Below, piece by piece: positions 54,320 through 62,368 of a stretch of DNA of 64,000 nt. The translations under genes were made by a program, and so were the position numbers. The notes below the pieces were generated by a model. The model was given only the letters and a program-made list of their open reading frames with translations. It searched no databases and was not told where the DNA came from. The DNA is from Betaproteobacteria bacterium. Lineage in GTDB: Bacteria > Pseudomonadota > Gammaproteobacteria > Burkholderiales > Methylophilaceae. The stretch is taken from positions 62,001 to 126,000 of the forward strand of contig VGHQ01000003.1 of the NCBI GenBank assembly GCA_016868195.1. The letters are read 5' to 3'. How positions within the stretch are numbered: the stretch's first letter is position 1; the number at the start of each line of letters is the position of its first letter.

Positions 54320-55051
54320 TTAAGGGTGAGAAAAAAAAGGGATCCGTTTAAATTTTAAACGTAAAGCATTCCAATAAATAGCCATAATGTTTTTAAACGT
54401 TTCTGGTGGAAAGCTTAAGAGCAAATAATTAAGCGATTGATTATTTAAAGGCTTTCTATAAAGCCTCATCGATGCATTAAAAATAAACTCTTTTTTATGT
54501 ATATTATTCATAGATACTATAATTTCCTGTCCTGGCTCATTAAATGACCATTCATATTGGACATCCATAGGCATAAAGGGTGATACATGAAAATTCTTTT
54601 GAAACTGAAAGTATTTCATTGCTTGCTTTAATCCTCGGCAATCATGAACATATGCGTGATTTTCATTCCATGGTGTATTGGTAATATGCGACACAATGAC
54701 TTCTAATTTATTTTTTAAATTAAAACAATAATAAAAACTCACAGGATTAAAACAATAGCCAAAATATCGAGGACTTGTTAAAACAAATATTTTTCCTTGA
54801 TGCTTAAAATGAAGCTTTTTTTTAATTTCATCTTGTATTGATTTTTTTAAGCTATTTTTTGAATAGCCAAAATAGTCTGATCTTAAAAAACACCCCAAAT
54901 TAAAACGGTTATAACTCCAAAATAGTTTATTTGAAAATGTTTTCACTAAATCATCAAGATCAAGATATAACATATGAACGCGATATTGAAATGAATGCTT
55001 ACTCGGTTTTACCCTTGTGTGTTTTAAAATACCTTCGTAGATTGCTTGCAT
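54320..55051 (-). CDS. DUF1365 family protein
   Basis: The 243-residue protein starts AIYEGILKHTRVKPSKHSFQYRV, the hallmark of DUF1365, and contains PRYFGYCFNPVSFYYCF and PWNENHAYV with conserved aromatic and His residues. The fold and reaction are unknown, but the family almost always sits between an FAD-dependent oxidoreductase and a CFA synthase, as it does here. No membrane span or signal peptide. Start and stop are within 1-6 bp of its neighbours. Confidence 0.92.
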   Translation of the reverse strand: MQAIYEGILKHTRVKPSKHSFQYRVHMLYLDLDDLVKTFSNKLFWSYNRFNLGCFLRSDYFGYSKNSLKKSIQDEIKKKLHFKHQGKIFVLTSPRYFGYCFNPVSFYYCFNLKNKLEVIVSHITNTPWNENHAYVHDCRGLKQAMKYFQFQKNFHVSPFMPMDVQYEWSFNEPGQEIIVSMNNIHKKEFIFNASMRLYRKPLNNQSLNYLLLSFPPETFKNIMAIYWNALRLKFKRIPFFSHP

Positions 55052-56298
55052 TAGTGAAATCCATGCAAAGTATTGAATTGTTGAATGGCGTCAAGTGCAC
55101 TTTTAACCCCGTCTTCATGAAAGCCATTGCCCCAATATGCTCCAGCAAATGAAGTTCGATTTACGCCTGAAATTAAATGGTGCCTAGATTGCGCCTCAAT
55201 ACTTCGTAAACTATATTGTGGGTGAGCATAAGAAAGTATTTTAATAATTTTCTTTTTGTTGATTTTTTGCAATGGGTTTAATGTCACTAAAAGAGGTACT
55301 TTCGTTTTTAAATTCTGTAATATATTCATATTATAAGTTAGAGATGCTGGTGAGTTGGGGTTATCACTAATGTGATAATTCCATGCTGCCCAAGCAAGTT
55401 TTCTTTTGGGCATAAACTGATCATCATAATGTAAGATCACTTCATTATCTGTATATGGAATCGCTTTTAAAATATTTTTTTCATGGAAGCTAGGACTTTT
55501 GATTAATTTCAAAGCTTCATCACTGTGGCAAGCAAAAAATACCCAGTCAAATTTTTCTATGCGATCTTTATGATGAATAGCAATATGATCCTTTTTTCTT
55601 TCTACATATTTTATGTTCTGATTAATTTTGATTTTTTTTCTAAAAGGTTCGATCATTTTATTAACATAGTTAATTGAGCCCCCGGAGATTGTTAACCATT
55701 GCGGTCTATCATTGATATTTAACATGCCATGATTATTAAAAAACTGTATAAAAAATTTAGCAGGAAATTGCATCATCGTTTTAATGTGAGATGACCAAAT
55801 TGCTGAGCCCATCGGCAAAATATAATATTTCTTAAAAAAATCCGAGTAGCCTTCTCGTTTCAGATAATCACCTAAACTAATCTCTTCATCACCACTTAAT
55901 AAGATGATTGAAGACTTATTAAATTGAAGAATCTCTCCAATCATTTTATAAAAGCTAGGATTAATGAAATTCTTTCTTTGCGCAAATAGTGCATTGAGGC
56001 TTGTACCGTTATATTCAAAATCTTTTTGGCTGTCTTTGACACTAAAACTCATGGTACTATTTTCATAGGGCACTTTAAGTTCATGTAATAGCTTTAAAAA
56101 ATTAGGGTATGTTTTTTTGTTAAATACAATAAACCCCGTGTCTACACTCACTTTTTGATTGAATACATCAATGTGATGCGTATGTGAGTGACCCCCAATA
56201 CGATCATTAGATTCAAAAAGTGCAATCTGATGATGGGGGTTTAAATAATACGCAAGGGTATTGCCAGAGATGCCTGAGCCTATGATTGCAATCTTCAT
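55051..56298 (-). CDS. FAD-dependent oxidoreductase (amine-oxidase-like) of the lipid operon
   Basis: The 415-residue protein has the FAD loop IAIIGSGISGNTLAYYL followed by FESNDRIGGHSHTH (the GG motif of the amine oxidase superfamily) and a C-terminal FAD block FAGAYWGNGFHEDG. VDTGFIVFNKKTYPNF near 50 is typical of the subgroup paired with DUF1365. In alphaproteobacteria homologues belong to singlet-oxygen-responsive lipid clusters. The likely substrate is a modified fatty acyl chain (inference). Its stop overlaps the DUF1365 start by one base. Confidence 0.9.
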   Translation of the reverse strand: MKIAIIGSGISGNTLAYYLNPHHQIALFESNDRIGGHSHTHHIDVFNQKVSVDTGFIVFNKKTYPNFLKLLHELKVPYENSTMSFSVKDSQKDFEYNGTSLNALFAQRKNFINPSFYKMIGEILQFNKSSIILLSGDEEISLGDYLKREGYSDFFKKYYILPMGSAIWSSHIKTMMQFPAKFFIQFFNNHGMLNINDRPQWLTISGGSINYVNKMIEPFRKKIKINQNIKYVERKKDHIAIHHKDRIEKFDWVFFACHSDEALKLIKSPSFHEKNILKAIPYTDNEVILHYDDQFMPKRKLAWAAWNYHISDNPNSPASLTYNMNILQNLKTKVPLLVTLNPLQKINKKKIIKILSYAHPQYSLRSIEAQSRHHLISGVNRTSFAGAYWGNGFHEDGVKSALDAIQQFNTLHGFH

Positions 56299-56300
56299 GG

Positions 56301-57242
56301 CTAGCGATGATGATGTTCTATTTTTTTAGATTCGCGAATATTTTCAGAAACAGTACGTATATCCCAAACAATTCCAATCATTGCCAAAAATTTTAGAACA
56401 TAATAAGTGAGATCAATTTCCCACCAATAAAATCCTTGTCTTGCTGATCCAGGGTAATGATGATGATTGTTATGCCAACCCTCTCCAAACGTCAGAATTG
56501 CAATAATAAAATTATTACGACTTGTATCCTTAGTTTCATAACGTTTCTTTCCCCATTGATGTGCAACTGAATTGACTAGGAAGGTGGCGTGATAAAGCAT
56601 AACTGTTGAAACTGAAAACCCCCATATCAATAACTGAAAACCATTTGTGTTGAGTTGTGGTTCATATTGATTCAAATAATACCCCACTAAAAATAGGGCA
56701 ATAGATAATGCTAATGGCATGAGAAGATCGAATCGATCTATGATGCGCAATTCAGGAAATCTAATTAATTCACGTACAAATTTTGTATTAGTCACAAAAT
56801 TAGACTTGGTCAAGAACCAACCCATATGACTCCAAAAAAATCCATGCTCTTGAGGTGAGTGTTTATCTTCTGGCGTATCGGAATGTATATGATGACCTCG
56901 ATGGTGCGCTGCCCACCAAAGAGGGCCTCTTTGCACTGCAGTAGCTCCAATCATCGCAAATAAAAATTGGACAAATCTCGAGGTTCTAAACGTTTTATGA
57001 GAAAAATAACGATGATAAAAGCCTGTAATAGCAAACATGCGAATAGCAAAAAGAGTGATACATACCGTAAAAGCTGTCCGACTAAACCCAACAATCAAGA
57101 TGAAAAAACAAGATAAATGAAGAAGGATAAAAGGAATGACTCGCATCCAATCAATTTCCTTACCAGAAGTAATAGAGGCATACTTTTCCTCAAGAAAAGA
57201 ATTATCAAACCAAAAGAATAATTTTTTAAATAATGTATTCAT
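56301..57242 (-). CDS. Acyl-CoA/acyl-lipid desaturase
   Basis: Membrane di-iron enzyme introducing a double bond into an acyl chain. The 313-residue protein has four hydrophobic helices and the three His boxes HRYFSH (77-82), HRGHH (114-118) and HNNHH within EGWHNNHHHYPG (near 255-266). The pattern is that of delta-9-type desaturases. It sits between the lipocalin and the flavin oxidoreductase with 2-bp spacers, so it is almost surely co-transcribed with both. Oxygen is required for the reaction. Confidence 0.92.
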   Translation of the reverse strand: MNTLFKKLFFWFDNSFLEEKYASITSGKEIDWMRVIPFILLHLSCFFILIVGFSRTAFTVCITLFAIRMFAITGFYHRYFSHKTFRTSRFVQFLFAMIGATAVQRGPLWWAAHHRGHHIHSDTPEDKHSPQEHGFFWSHMGWFLTKSNFVTNTKFVRELIRFPELRIIDRFDLLMPLALSIALFLVGYYLNQYEPQLNTNGFQLLIWGFSVSTVMLYHATFLVNSVAHQWGKKRYETKDTSRNNFIIAILTFGEGWHNNHHHYPGSARQGFYWWEIDLTYYVLKFLAMIGIVWDIRTVSENIRESKKIEHHHR

Positions 57243-57244
57243 GA

Positions 57245-57766
57245 TTAATTTGAATGCTCAATCCAACGTATTTTTTTAATATCATAGCCATCGGTTTCAA
57301 TTTTTTTCACTAATTGCTCTAAAGTCTTCTGCTCTATCTTTTTTTCACGCGACATAATCCAGACATAATCACGGTCATCTCTGGCAATAATTGTATTTTG
57401 GTAAGCTTCGTCTAAGTAAACAATTTTATATTGCGCTTTAATTGGCCATATAAATTGCATACCCCATAATGCGTTACCTGAATCTTTTACAACAAATCCT
57501 TTGGGTTTATATGTCTTTAGGGGACCCGTGAGAGTTCCTTCATTAAAAGTGAAAGTGGTGCTAATAGTGCCATCCTGATTTAATTCATAAGACTCAATGG
57601 CATTAAATGCATTCTTCTCAATAAATGTTGGTATGTGTCCGATGACATACCAGGGGCCCATAAATTTTTGCAAATTAACTTCAGAAACAGTTTTAATCGG
57701 TGGCTGCGTCATACATCCATTCATTAATAAAAAAAAAGCTGTGAGTAAATAATATTTAAATCGCAT
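57245..57766 (-). CDS. Lipocalin family lipoprotein (Blc-like)
   Basis: The 173-residue protein has a lipoprotein signal ending LMNGC (lipobox Cys near residue 18). The lipocalin start motif GPWYVIGHIPTF (the GxW box) follows, with the beta-barrel block YVWIMSREKKI near the end. Bacterial lipocalins bind lysophospholipids or fatty acids at the outer membrane. In this operon it may carry a modified lipid product (inference). It lies 1 bp from the DUF1295 gene and 2 bp from the desaturase. Confidence 0.9.
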   Translation of the reverse strand: MRFKYYLLTAFFLLMNGCMTQPPIKTVSEVNLQKFMGPWYVIGHIPTFIEKNAFNAIESYELNQDGTISTTFTFNEGTLTGPLKTYKPKGFVVKDSGNALWGMQFIWPIKAQYKIVYLDEAYQNTIIARDDRDYVWIMSREKKIEQKTLEQLVKKIETDGYDIKKIRWIEHSN

Positions 57767-57767
57767 A

Positions 57768-58544
57768 TTATATTTTCCAAAAGCGAGGAATAATTGTATT
57801 CACTTTTTTCTGATAATCATCATAATCATTAAATTTTTTATTGAGATTAGCCTCAAGAAGTGTCACGCCTGAAAATCTTAATATTAAAAAAGTCATAAGT
57901 AGCGGCGCTATCAAATTAAAATGAATCCCAGTCACAAGGGTAGTGATAAAAAAGCCCCACCACACTAAAATTTCTCCGAAATAATTAGGATGGCGACTTA
58001 ATTTCCATAGTCCTGATTGTAAAAGTTTTCCACGATTTTTAATGTCATTCTTAAATTGTATCAATTGATAATCTGCAATTGATTCGTAAATAATTCCAAA
58101 GAGAGTGACTAAAATTCCTATGTAATCTAACCAAGTGAGTGGATGATCATTTTTTATAGCTATAAAAAGAATTGAACCTACGACCCATGCAAGAATGGAT
58201 TGTAAACCAAAAATAATATATAAACTTTTAAATCTAAAATTAGGTTCATTATTTTGTCTAATTTTTAAATAACGAGCATCTTCTGATTTGCCCCAATTTC
58301 TTATTGCAAGATAAACCGAAAGACGTAAGCCCCATAATAAAACTAAAAAAAGAATCAGGGTAGCCCTTAATGATGGTGTAAACGCAGTAAAAAAATAAAG
58401 TGTATTGAGTACAAAAAATAAACTCCACATAATATCGACATGTGTCACATTGTTTTTTTTAAGGCTTAATAACCAGCCTCCGAAAGCAAACAATAAATTA
58501 ATCAATAAAGCATGCAAAAATATCACGTGCGGAATCCATCCCAT
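57768..58544 (-). CDS. DUF1295 membrane protein (steroid 5-alpha-reductase-like)
   Basis: A 258-residue membrane protein with about seven hydrophobic segments and the C-terminal motif SGLWKLSRHPNYFGEILVWWGFF, conserved in DUF1295/5-alpha-reductase and isoprenylcysteine methyltransferase-like enzymes. The conserved Arg-His-Pro-Asn-Tyr-Phe segment is thought to bind a nucleotide cofactor in this superfamily. It probably reduces or modifies a lipid double bond. Its start overlaps the DUF2878 gene by 22 bp. Confidence 0.9.
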   Translation of the reverse strand: MGWIPHVIFLHALLINLLFAFGGWLLSLKKNNVTHVDIMWSLFFVLNTLYFFTAFTPSLRATLILFLVLLWGLRLSVYLAIRNWGKSEDARYLKIRQNNEPNFRFKSLYIIFGLQSILAWVVGSILFIAIKNDHPLTWLDYIGILVTLFGIIYESIADYQLIQFKNDIKNRGKLLQSGLWKLSRHPNYFGEILVWWGFFITTLVTGIHFNLIAPLLMTFLILRFSGVTLLEANLNKKFNDYDDYQKKVNTIIPRFWKI

Positions 58545-59029
58545 CTTTTAGCCATCAATAGAGATAGCGGTGTTAATAAAGCCCATCCTAATCCCAGTGC
58601 AATAAGCGCATAAGGCGTCATTAATTGAATTGCATTCAATTTTTCGGCCGCGATATATGCTAAAGGACCACCTATGAGGCCAAATAAAACTGGAAGCAAC
58701 TTATAATATTTTAACCAACTTAAGGACACGTTCAAGGTACTCGCAAATAAACCCCATAAAGCCACAATCCAAATCGGGACAATAGATGGTGAAAATTGGC
58801 TTTTATACTCAATGAATCCAAAAGCTAATAAGCATTGATCAAATAAAGGTCCAAAAACCATCACAAACAGAATTAACATAAACGCTTCTTTTTTATAGCG
58901 CGCCTGAAAGACATGAATCATTATGATTAAAGCGACAGCTATCATCGATGGAAGCAATTTTTGATGAGCCGCTCCCCAAATCGCAATAAACCAGCCTAAC
59001 TGAAAAAGTGCAAAATTAATGAGTTTCAT
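58523..59029 (-). CDS. DUF2878 membrane protein
   Basis: A 168-residue protein with about five or six hydrophobic segments. It matches DUF2878 in size and in the N-terminal FALFQLGWFIAIWGAA and internal GPLAYIAAEKLNAI blocks. The function is unknown; the family is found in the same lipid clusters as CFA-type enzymes. It abuts the cfa copy 1 stop with no spacer and overlaps the DUF1295 start. Confidence 0.85.
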   Translation of the reverse strand: MKLINFALFQLGWFIAIWGAAHQKLLPSMIAVALIIMIHVFQARYKKEAFMLILFVMVFGPLFDQCLLAFGFIEYKSQFSPSIVPIWIVALWGLFASTLNVSLSWLKYYKLLPVLFGLIGGPLAYIAAEKLNAIQLMTPYALIALGLGWALLTPLSLLMAKRWDGFRT

Positions 59030-60085
59030 TTATTTTTTTGGTTTCTCAAATTGATAGTGTGTCACCCACCACTCTTGGCCATTTTGATAACCAAATAATT
59101 CGGCACAGGCCATATAAAAAATTCGCCAACGATTAAACCATTGCGTTGCATTTTTATTGCCATAAGTTTTTTGAAGGATAGGGTAAATATCAAGTCTTGC
59201 TTGATCCATATTTTCAAGCCAAGCATTTGCCGTTTTTTCATAGTGCGTTCCATCCCAGCACCATTTCTCTCTTAGCTTTAGATGTTCTTGAAAATATAAT
59301 GGCAAATCATCGCTTGGCATCATACCACCTGAAAAGAAAAACTTACTCATCCAATCCTCTTCATCTTTTACTTCAAATGCATAGGGCGTATGTTGATGCA
59401 CAAAAATATGCATAAAGAATTTCCCGCCTAGCTTTAACCATTCATAAAGCATACGATAAAGTTTTCGATGATTGCGCATATGCTCAAACATTTCAATCGA
59501 AACAATACGATCAAAACTTTTAGGTATTTTAAAATTTTTAGGGTTAAACCGATTCATGTCGCACGTGATGACATGAATATTTTTAAGCTCTCTTTTTTTG
59601 GCTTCACCTTCAATAAAAATTCTCTGGGAGTTTGAATTAGATACCGCAAAGATTCGACTCTTTGGGTATTGTTGAGCCATAAAAAGAGTTAGTGAACCCC
59701 ATCCACAACCTAATTCAAGAATCGTCTGGCCATTTTTTAAATCTGCATGAACTGCACTAATCTTGAGCGCATTCCATTCTGCATCGTCTAGATTTTTTGT
59801 ATTTTGATCCCAGTAGCAACTACTGTATTTTTTATGTTTACCCAAGCAAAAATCAAAAAAAGTAGATGGCACTTCATAGTGTTGTTTGTTTGCAAGGTGC
59901 GGGACTAATGCAATGGGTGATTGATCCATGCTCTCAAAAAAATCACTTTTTAGGGCTTGTGATTTTTCTGCATTTTTGTGACTAATTTCTTCAAGACGTT
60001 TTTTTAAAAGCTGTCTAATACCAAAACGAATAAGCGCGTCTGGAAGATAGCCTTTTTCTGCAAGTGATAAAGCTTGTTTTAGCAT
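59030..60085 (-). CDS. Cyclopropane-fatty-acyl-phospholipid synthase-like methyltransferase (copy 1)
   Basis: First gene of the lipid operon. The 351-residue SAM methyltransferase has NKQHYEVPSTFFDFCLGKH, the SAM loop ILELGCGWGSLTLFMAQ, ISIEMFEHM-like VSIEMFEHMRNHR, and a distinctive C-terminal part with WCWDGTHYEKTANAWLENMD. It lacks the longer N-terminal domain of classical CFA synthase, so it belongs to a separate branch and may methylate rather than cyclopropanate, as the furan-fatty-acid methylase does in other bacteria (inference). Only 39 bp, filled by a 10-bp palindrome, separate it from the protease gene. Confidence 0.88.
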   Translation of the reverse strand: MLKQALSLAEKGYLPDALIRFGIRQLLKKRLEEISHKNAEKSQALKSDFFESMDQSPIALVPHLANKQHYEVPSTFFDFCLGKHKKYSSCYWDQNTKNLDDAEWNALKISAVHADLKNGQTILELGCGWGSLTLFMAQQYPKSRIFAVSNSNSQRIFIEGEAKKRELKNIHVITCDMNRFNPKNFKIPKSFDRIVSIEMFEHMRNHRKLYRMLYEWLKLGGKFFMHIFVHQHTPYAFEVKDEEDWMSKFFFSGGMMPSDDLPLYFQEHLKLREKWCWDGTHYEKTANAWLENMDQARLDIYPILQKTYGNKNATQWFNRWRIFYMACAELFGYQNGQEWWVTHYQFEKPKK

Positions 60086-60102
60086 ATTGAAATATTGGAA
60101 AT

Positions 60103-60126
60103 AAGATTTATTAAAAAATAAATCTT
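60103..60126. other. Perfect 10-bp palindrome before the lipid operon
   Basis: AAGATTTATT, loop AAAA, AATAAATCTT. It fills the 39-bp gap between the protease stop codon (60125-60127) and the first lipid gene (start 60085). It could be a weak A/T-rich terminator for the protease gene or an operator for the lipid operon; it lacks a G/C-rich stem. Confidence 0.6.
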
Positions 60127-61135
60127 ACTTTATCTTATCTAATTTATTCGAAATAACTTCTGCAAAACTTGTATTTAATTGATTGACCTTTTTTTGAATA
60201 TTTTGTAGGGTCGCCAAATCTTTTTCGGATTCAGCTATTTCAGCTAGTCCCATCATAGCATCCACATGCCTAGGGTTTATTTTCTCGGCTCTAGAAAATG
60301 CCTCTTTTGCAGCTTTGAGATCTTTTTTGCCTTGCTCAGCTAAACCTAAAAAATACCACGCATCAGATGAGTTAGACTCTTCTTTAATCCACAAATTTGA
60401 AATGGATTTAAGCGTATCCCATTCTTTATTTTGGTAAGGGATCACTACCTTCATAAAGTTGGGTTTTTGTTCAAAAGGTAAGGCCCAAAATGGTACGTCC
60501 ATAGTTTTAAGAGACTGAGTATCCGGCTGACTCATTAAATGTTTAATCCATTCAACTGGCAAGCTATAAAAAAACCCTTGGGGTCCAGGACTTTTGAATG
60601 TTGTAATGCCGACTAAATTATATTTTTCATCAAATAATCCGCCGCCACTTGAACCCAATGAAAATGCTGCATCAGATCTGATGATGACACTGTTATCCAA
60701 ACGATGGATCGCTTTTACTGATCCATATGAGGGTTGAGGCACATTGCTTCCGTTCGGGAAGCTCACGCTAAAGACATCTTCTTCATACTGCAGTGTGTTG
60801 CTGTCTCTTAATGGAAAAGGTTTGAAGGGAAGCTCTTCAAATTTTAATAAACATAAATCATGTTTCCAATCAGCTTTAAAGCCAATCGGTTTATAGGTGT
60901 CATCAAATTTGGAAATATTGGCCCCTAAAGTATTCGCAATCACATGGCAGTCTGTAGCCACATACTCTTTACTCACCACCACACCTGAACCGGTGCCTGA
61001 AGATCCGTCTGGCAAATCGACATTGACTGACACTATGGAGTTATTAAGCTCTAATAGTTTTTCGAAGGATGGAAGCGCTACTGCTTGGCTCGTGATGAGC
61101 AACAAAAATAAACTTATAGCTTTTTTCATAGTCAA
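60125..61135 (-). CDS. Exported trypsin-like serine protease with C-terminal TPRs
   Basis: The 336-residue precursor has a signal peptide (about 1-20, ending AVA). The S1C-like protease domain (about 25-200) carries a full triad: H64 in VATDCHVIAN, D93 in KHDLCLLKF and S163 in SLGSSGGGLFD. The C-terminal region (about 235-330) holds two or three tetratricopeptide repeats (AWYFLGLAEQGKKDLKAAKE), replacing the PDZ domains of DegP-type proteases. Periplasmic; the substrate is unknown. It is divergent from the DUF2237 gene. Confidence 0.87.
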   Translation of the reverse strand: MTMKKAISLFLLLITSQAVALPSFEKLLELNNSIVSVNVDLPDGSSGTGSGVVVSKEYVATDCHVIANTLGANISKFDDTYKPIGFKADWKHDLCLLKFEELPFKPFPLRDSNTLQYEEDVFSVSFPNGSNVPQPSYGSVKAIHRLDNSVIIRSDAAFSLGSSGGGLFDEKYNLVGITTFKSPGPQGFFYSLPVEWIKHLMSQPDTQSLKTMDVPFWALPFEQKPNFMKVVIPYQNKEWDTLKSISNLWIKEESNSSDAWYFLGLAEQGKKDLKAAKEAFSRAEKINPRHVDAMMGLAEIAESEKDLATLQNIQKKVNQLNTSFAEVISNKLDKIK

Positions 61136-61183
61136 TACGACTTAACTATATCAATATCGTTCATAACAGCACTATAAAAAATC

Positions 61184-61540
61184 ATGAAAAATGTCCTTGG
61201 AACCAAATTAGAAATCTGTAACCTCAACCCTATCACAGGATTTACTAGAAATGGGTGCTGTGAAACAGGCCCTCAAGATATTGGCCAGCATACGGTATGT
61301 GCTGAAGTTACCCAAGAATTTCTTCAATTCTCCAAAATGCAAGGCAACGACTTAATGACGCCAAGACCTGAATTTGAATTTGTAGGTCTGAAACCTGGTG
61401 ATCGATGGTGTTTATGCGCCAGTCGATGGCTTGAAGCTTTAGAAGAAGGTGTTGCACCACCCGTGATTTTAGAAGCAACCCACGAAAAAGCTTTGGATTT
61501 GATTAATCTTGCAGAGCTCAAATATCATCAATTAAGGTAG
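61184..61540 (+). CDS. DUF2237 family protein
   Basis: The 118-residue protein matches DUF2237 from end to end: NVLGTKLEICNLNPITGFTR, the Cys-rich NGCCETGPQDIGQHTVCA, and PGDRWCLCASRWLEAL. The conserved Cys residues suggest metal binding or redox chemistry, but no function has been shown. It lies 3 bp before the pterin dehydratase-like gene, so the two are probably expressed together. Confidence 0.92.
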   Translation: MKNVLGTKLEICNLNPITGFTRNGCCETGPQDIGQHTVCAEVTQEFLQFSKMQGNDLMTPRPEFEFVGLKPGDRWCLCASRWLEALEEGVAPPVILEATHEKALDLINLAELKYHQLR

Positions 61541-61543
61541 CCT

Positions 61544-61828
61544 ATGGCTTATAACGCAAAAGAAATAGAAGAAAAATTAAAACGTAGATGTACTACTTGG
61601 TCTTATATCTTTCCCTCTATTGAAAAGAAATTTTCAACTGCGGATTTTGATGAATCTATTCGGATTGCAAATGAAATTGCAAAAATTGCTAATCAATTAA
61701 ATCATCATCCAGAGTTAATTTTTAGACATAACGCTCTCATCATTAAAACTCATACGCACGATGCATCAGGCATTACAGATAAGGACTTTGAGTTAGCCGA
61801 GCATATAGATCGGTTACTCTCAACTTAA
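61544..61828 (+). CDS. Pterin-4a-carbinolamine dehydratase-like protein
   Basis: The 94-residue protein has the PCD fold pattern and the central NHHPELIFRHN ... KTHTH block (about 51-72). Compared with the family motif E-x3-H-H-P-x-x-x-x-Y, the Glu is Asn and the Tyr is His here, so it is a divergent copy. No phenylalanine hydroxylase is nearby, so classical pterin recycling is unlikely. Its stop shares TTAA with the convergent peroxiredoxin. Confidence 0.82.
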   Translation: MAYNAKEIEEKLKRRCTTWSYIFPSIEKKFSTADFDESIRIANEIAKIANQLNHHPELIFRHNALIIKTHTHDASGITDKDFELAEHIDRLLST

Positions 61829-62364
61829 ATTGACTCTTTAAGCTTTTTTAGATCCTCAATAATTTCTTGGCTATGTTTAGATGTGTCTACGCTATGATAA
61901 ATTTTAGCAATCTTACCTTCCGGGTTAATTAAGTATGTATATCTTTTAGCTAGTTTGATTATTAAGAAATTATTCAACGCACCGTATCGATCTGCAACCT
62001 CTCCTGAAGCATCTGATAAAAGAGGAAAAGGTAAATTATATTTTTCTGCAAATTTCCGATGAGAAAAGCTATCATCGACACTGATACCCACGACTTTAGC
62101 GCCTAAAGCCTCTAGAGTTTTAAAATCGTCTCTAAACTGACATGCTTCCTTTGTACATCCAGGGGTATCATCTTTAGGGTAAAAATAAAGAACAGCCCAT
62201 TTACCTTTATAGTCATTTAGGCTGATTTGATTGTCTTGGCTATCTGGTAGCGTAAAACTTGGTGCATCATCACCTATTTTTAGAATCGGTGCTGCCATGA
62301 CATTCACTCTAAATAAATAAAATGCTATAGCGAAGCTAATTAAGATAAATATTTTCAAAATCAA
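61825..62364 (-). CDS. Exported Bcp-type peroxiredoxin
   Basis: From a TTG at 62362-62364 the protein has 179 residues: a signal or anchor sequence (about 1-24, ending NVMA), then the PrxQ domain with YFYPKDDTPGCTKEACQFRD. Both the peroxidatic Cys and the resolving Cys five residues later are present (C70 and C75). The open frame extends to 62472, but its first 36 codons overlap the wHTH gene in another frame and look like non-coding translation. A periplasmic peroxide scavenger would suit a cell with periplasmic PQQ enzymes. The exact start is uncertain (a second TTG lies two codons on). Confidence 0.85.
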   Translation of the reverse strand: MILKIFILISFAIAFYLFRVNVMAAPILKIGDDAPSFTLPDSQDNQISLNDYKGKWAVLYFYPKDDTPGCTKEACQFRDDFKTLEALGAKVVGISVDDSFSHRKFAEKYNLPFPLLSDASGEVADRYGALNNFLIIKLAKRYTYLINPEGKIAKIYHSVDTSKHSQEIIEDLKKLKESI

Positions 62365-62368
62365 GTGA

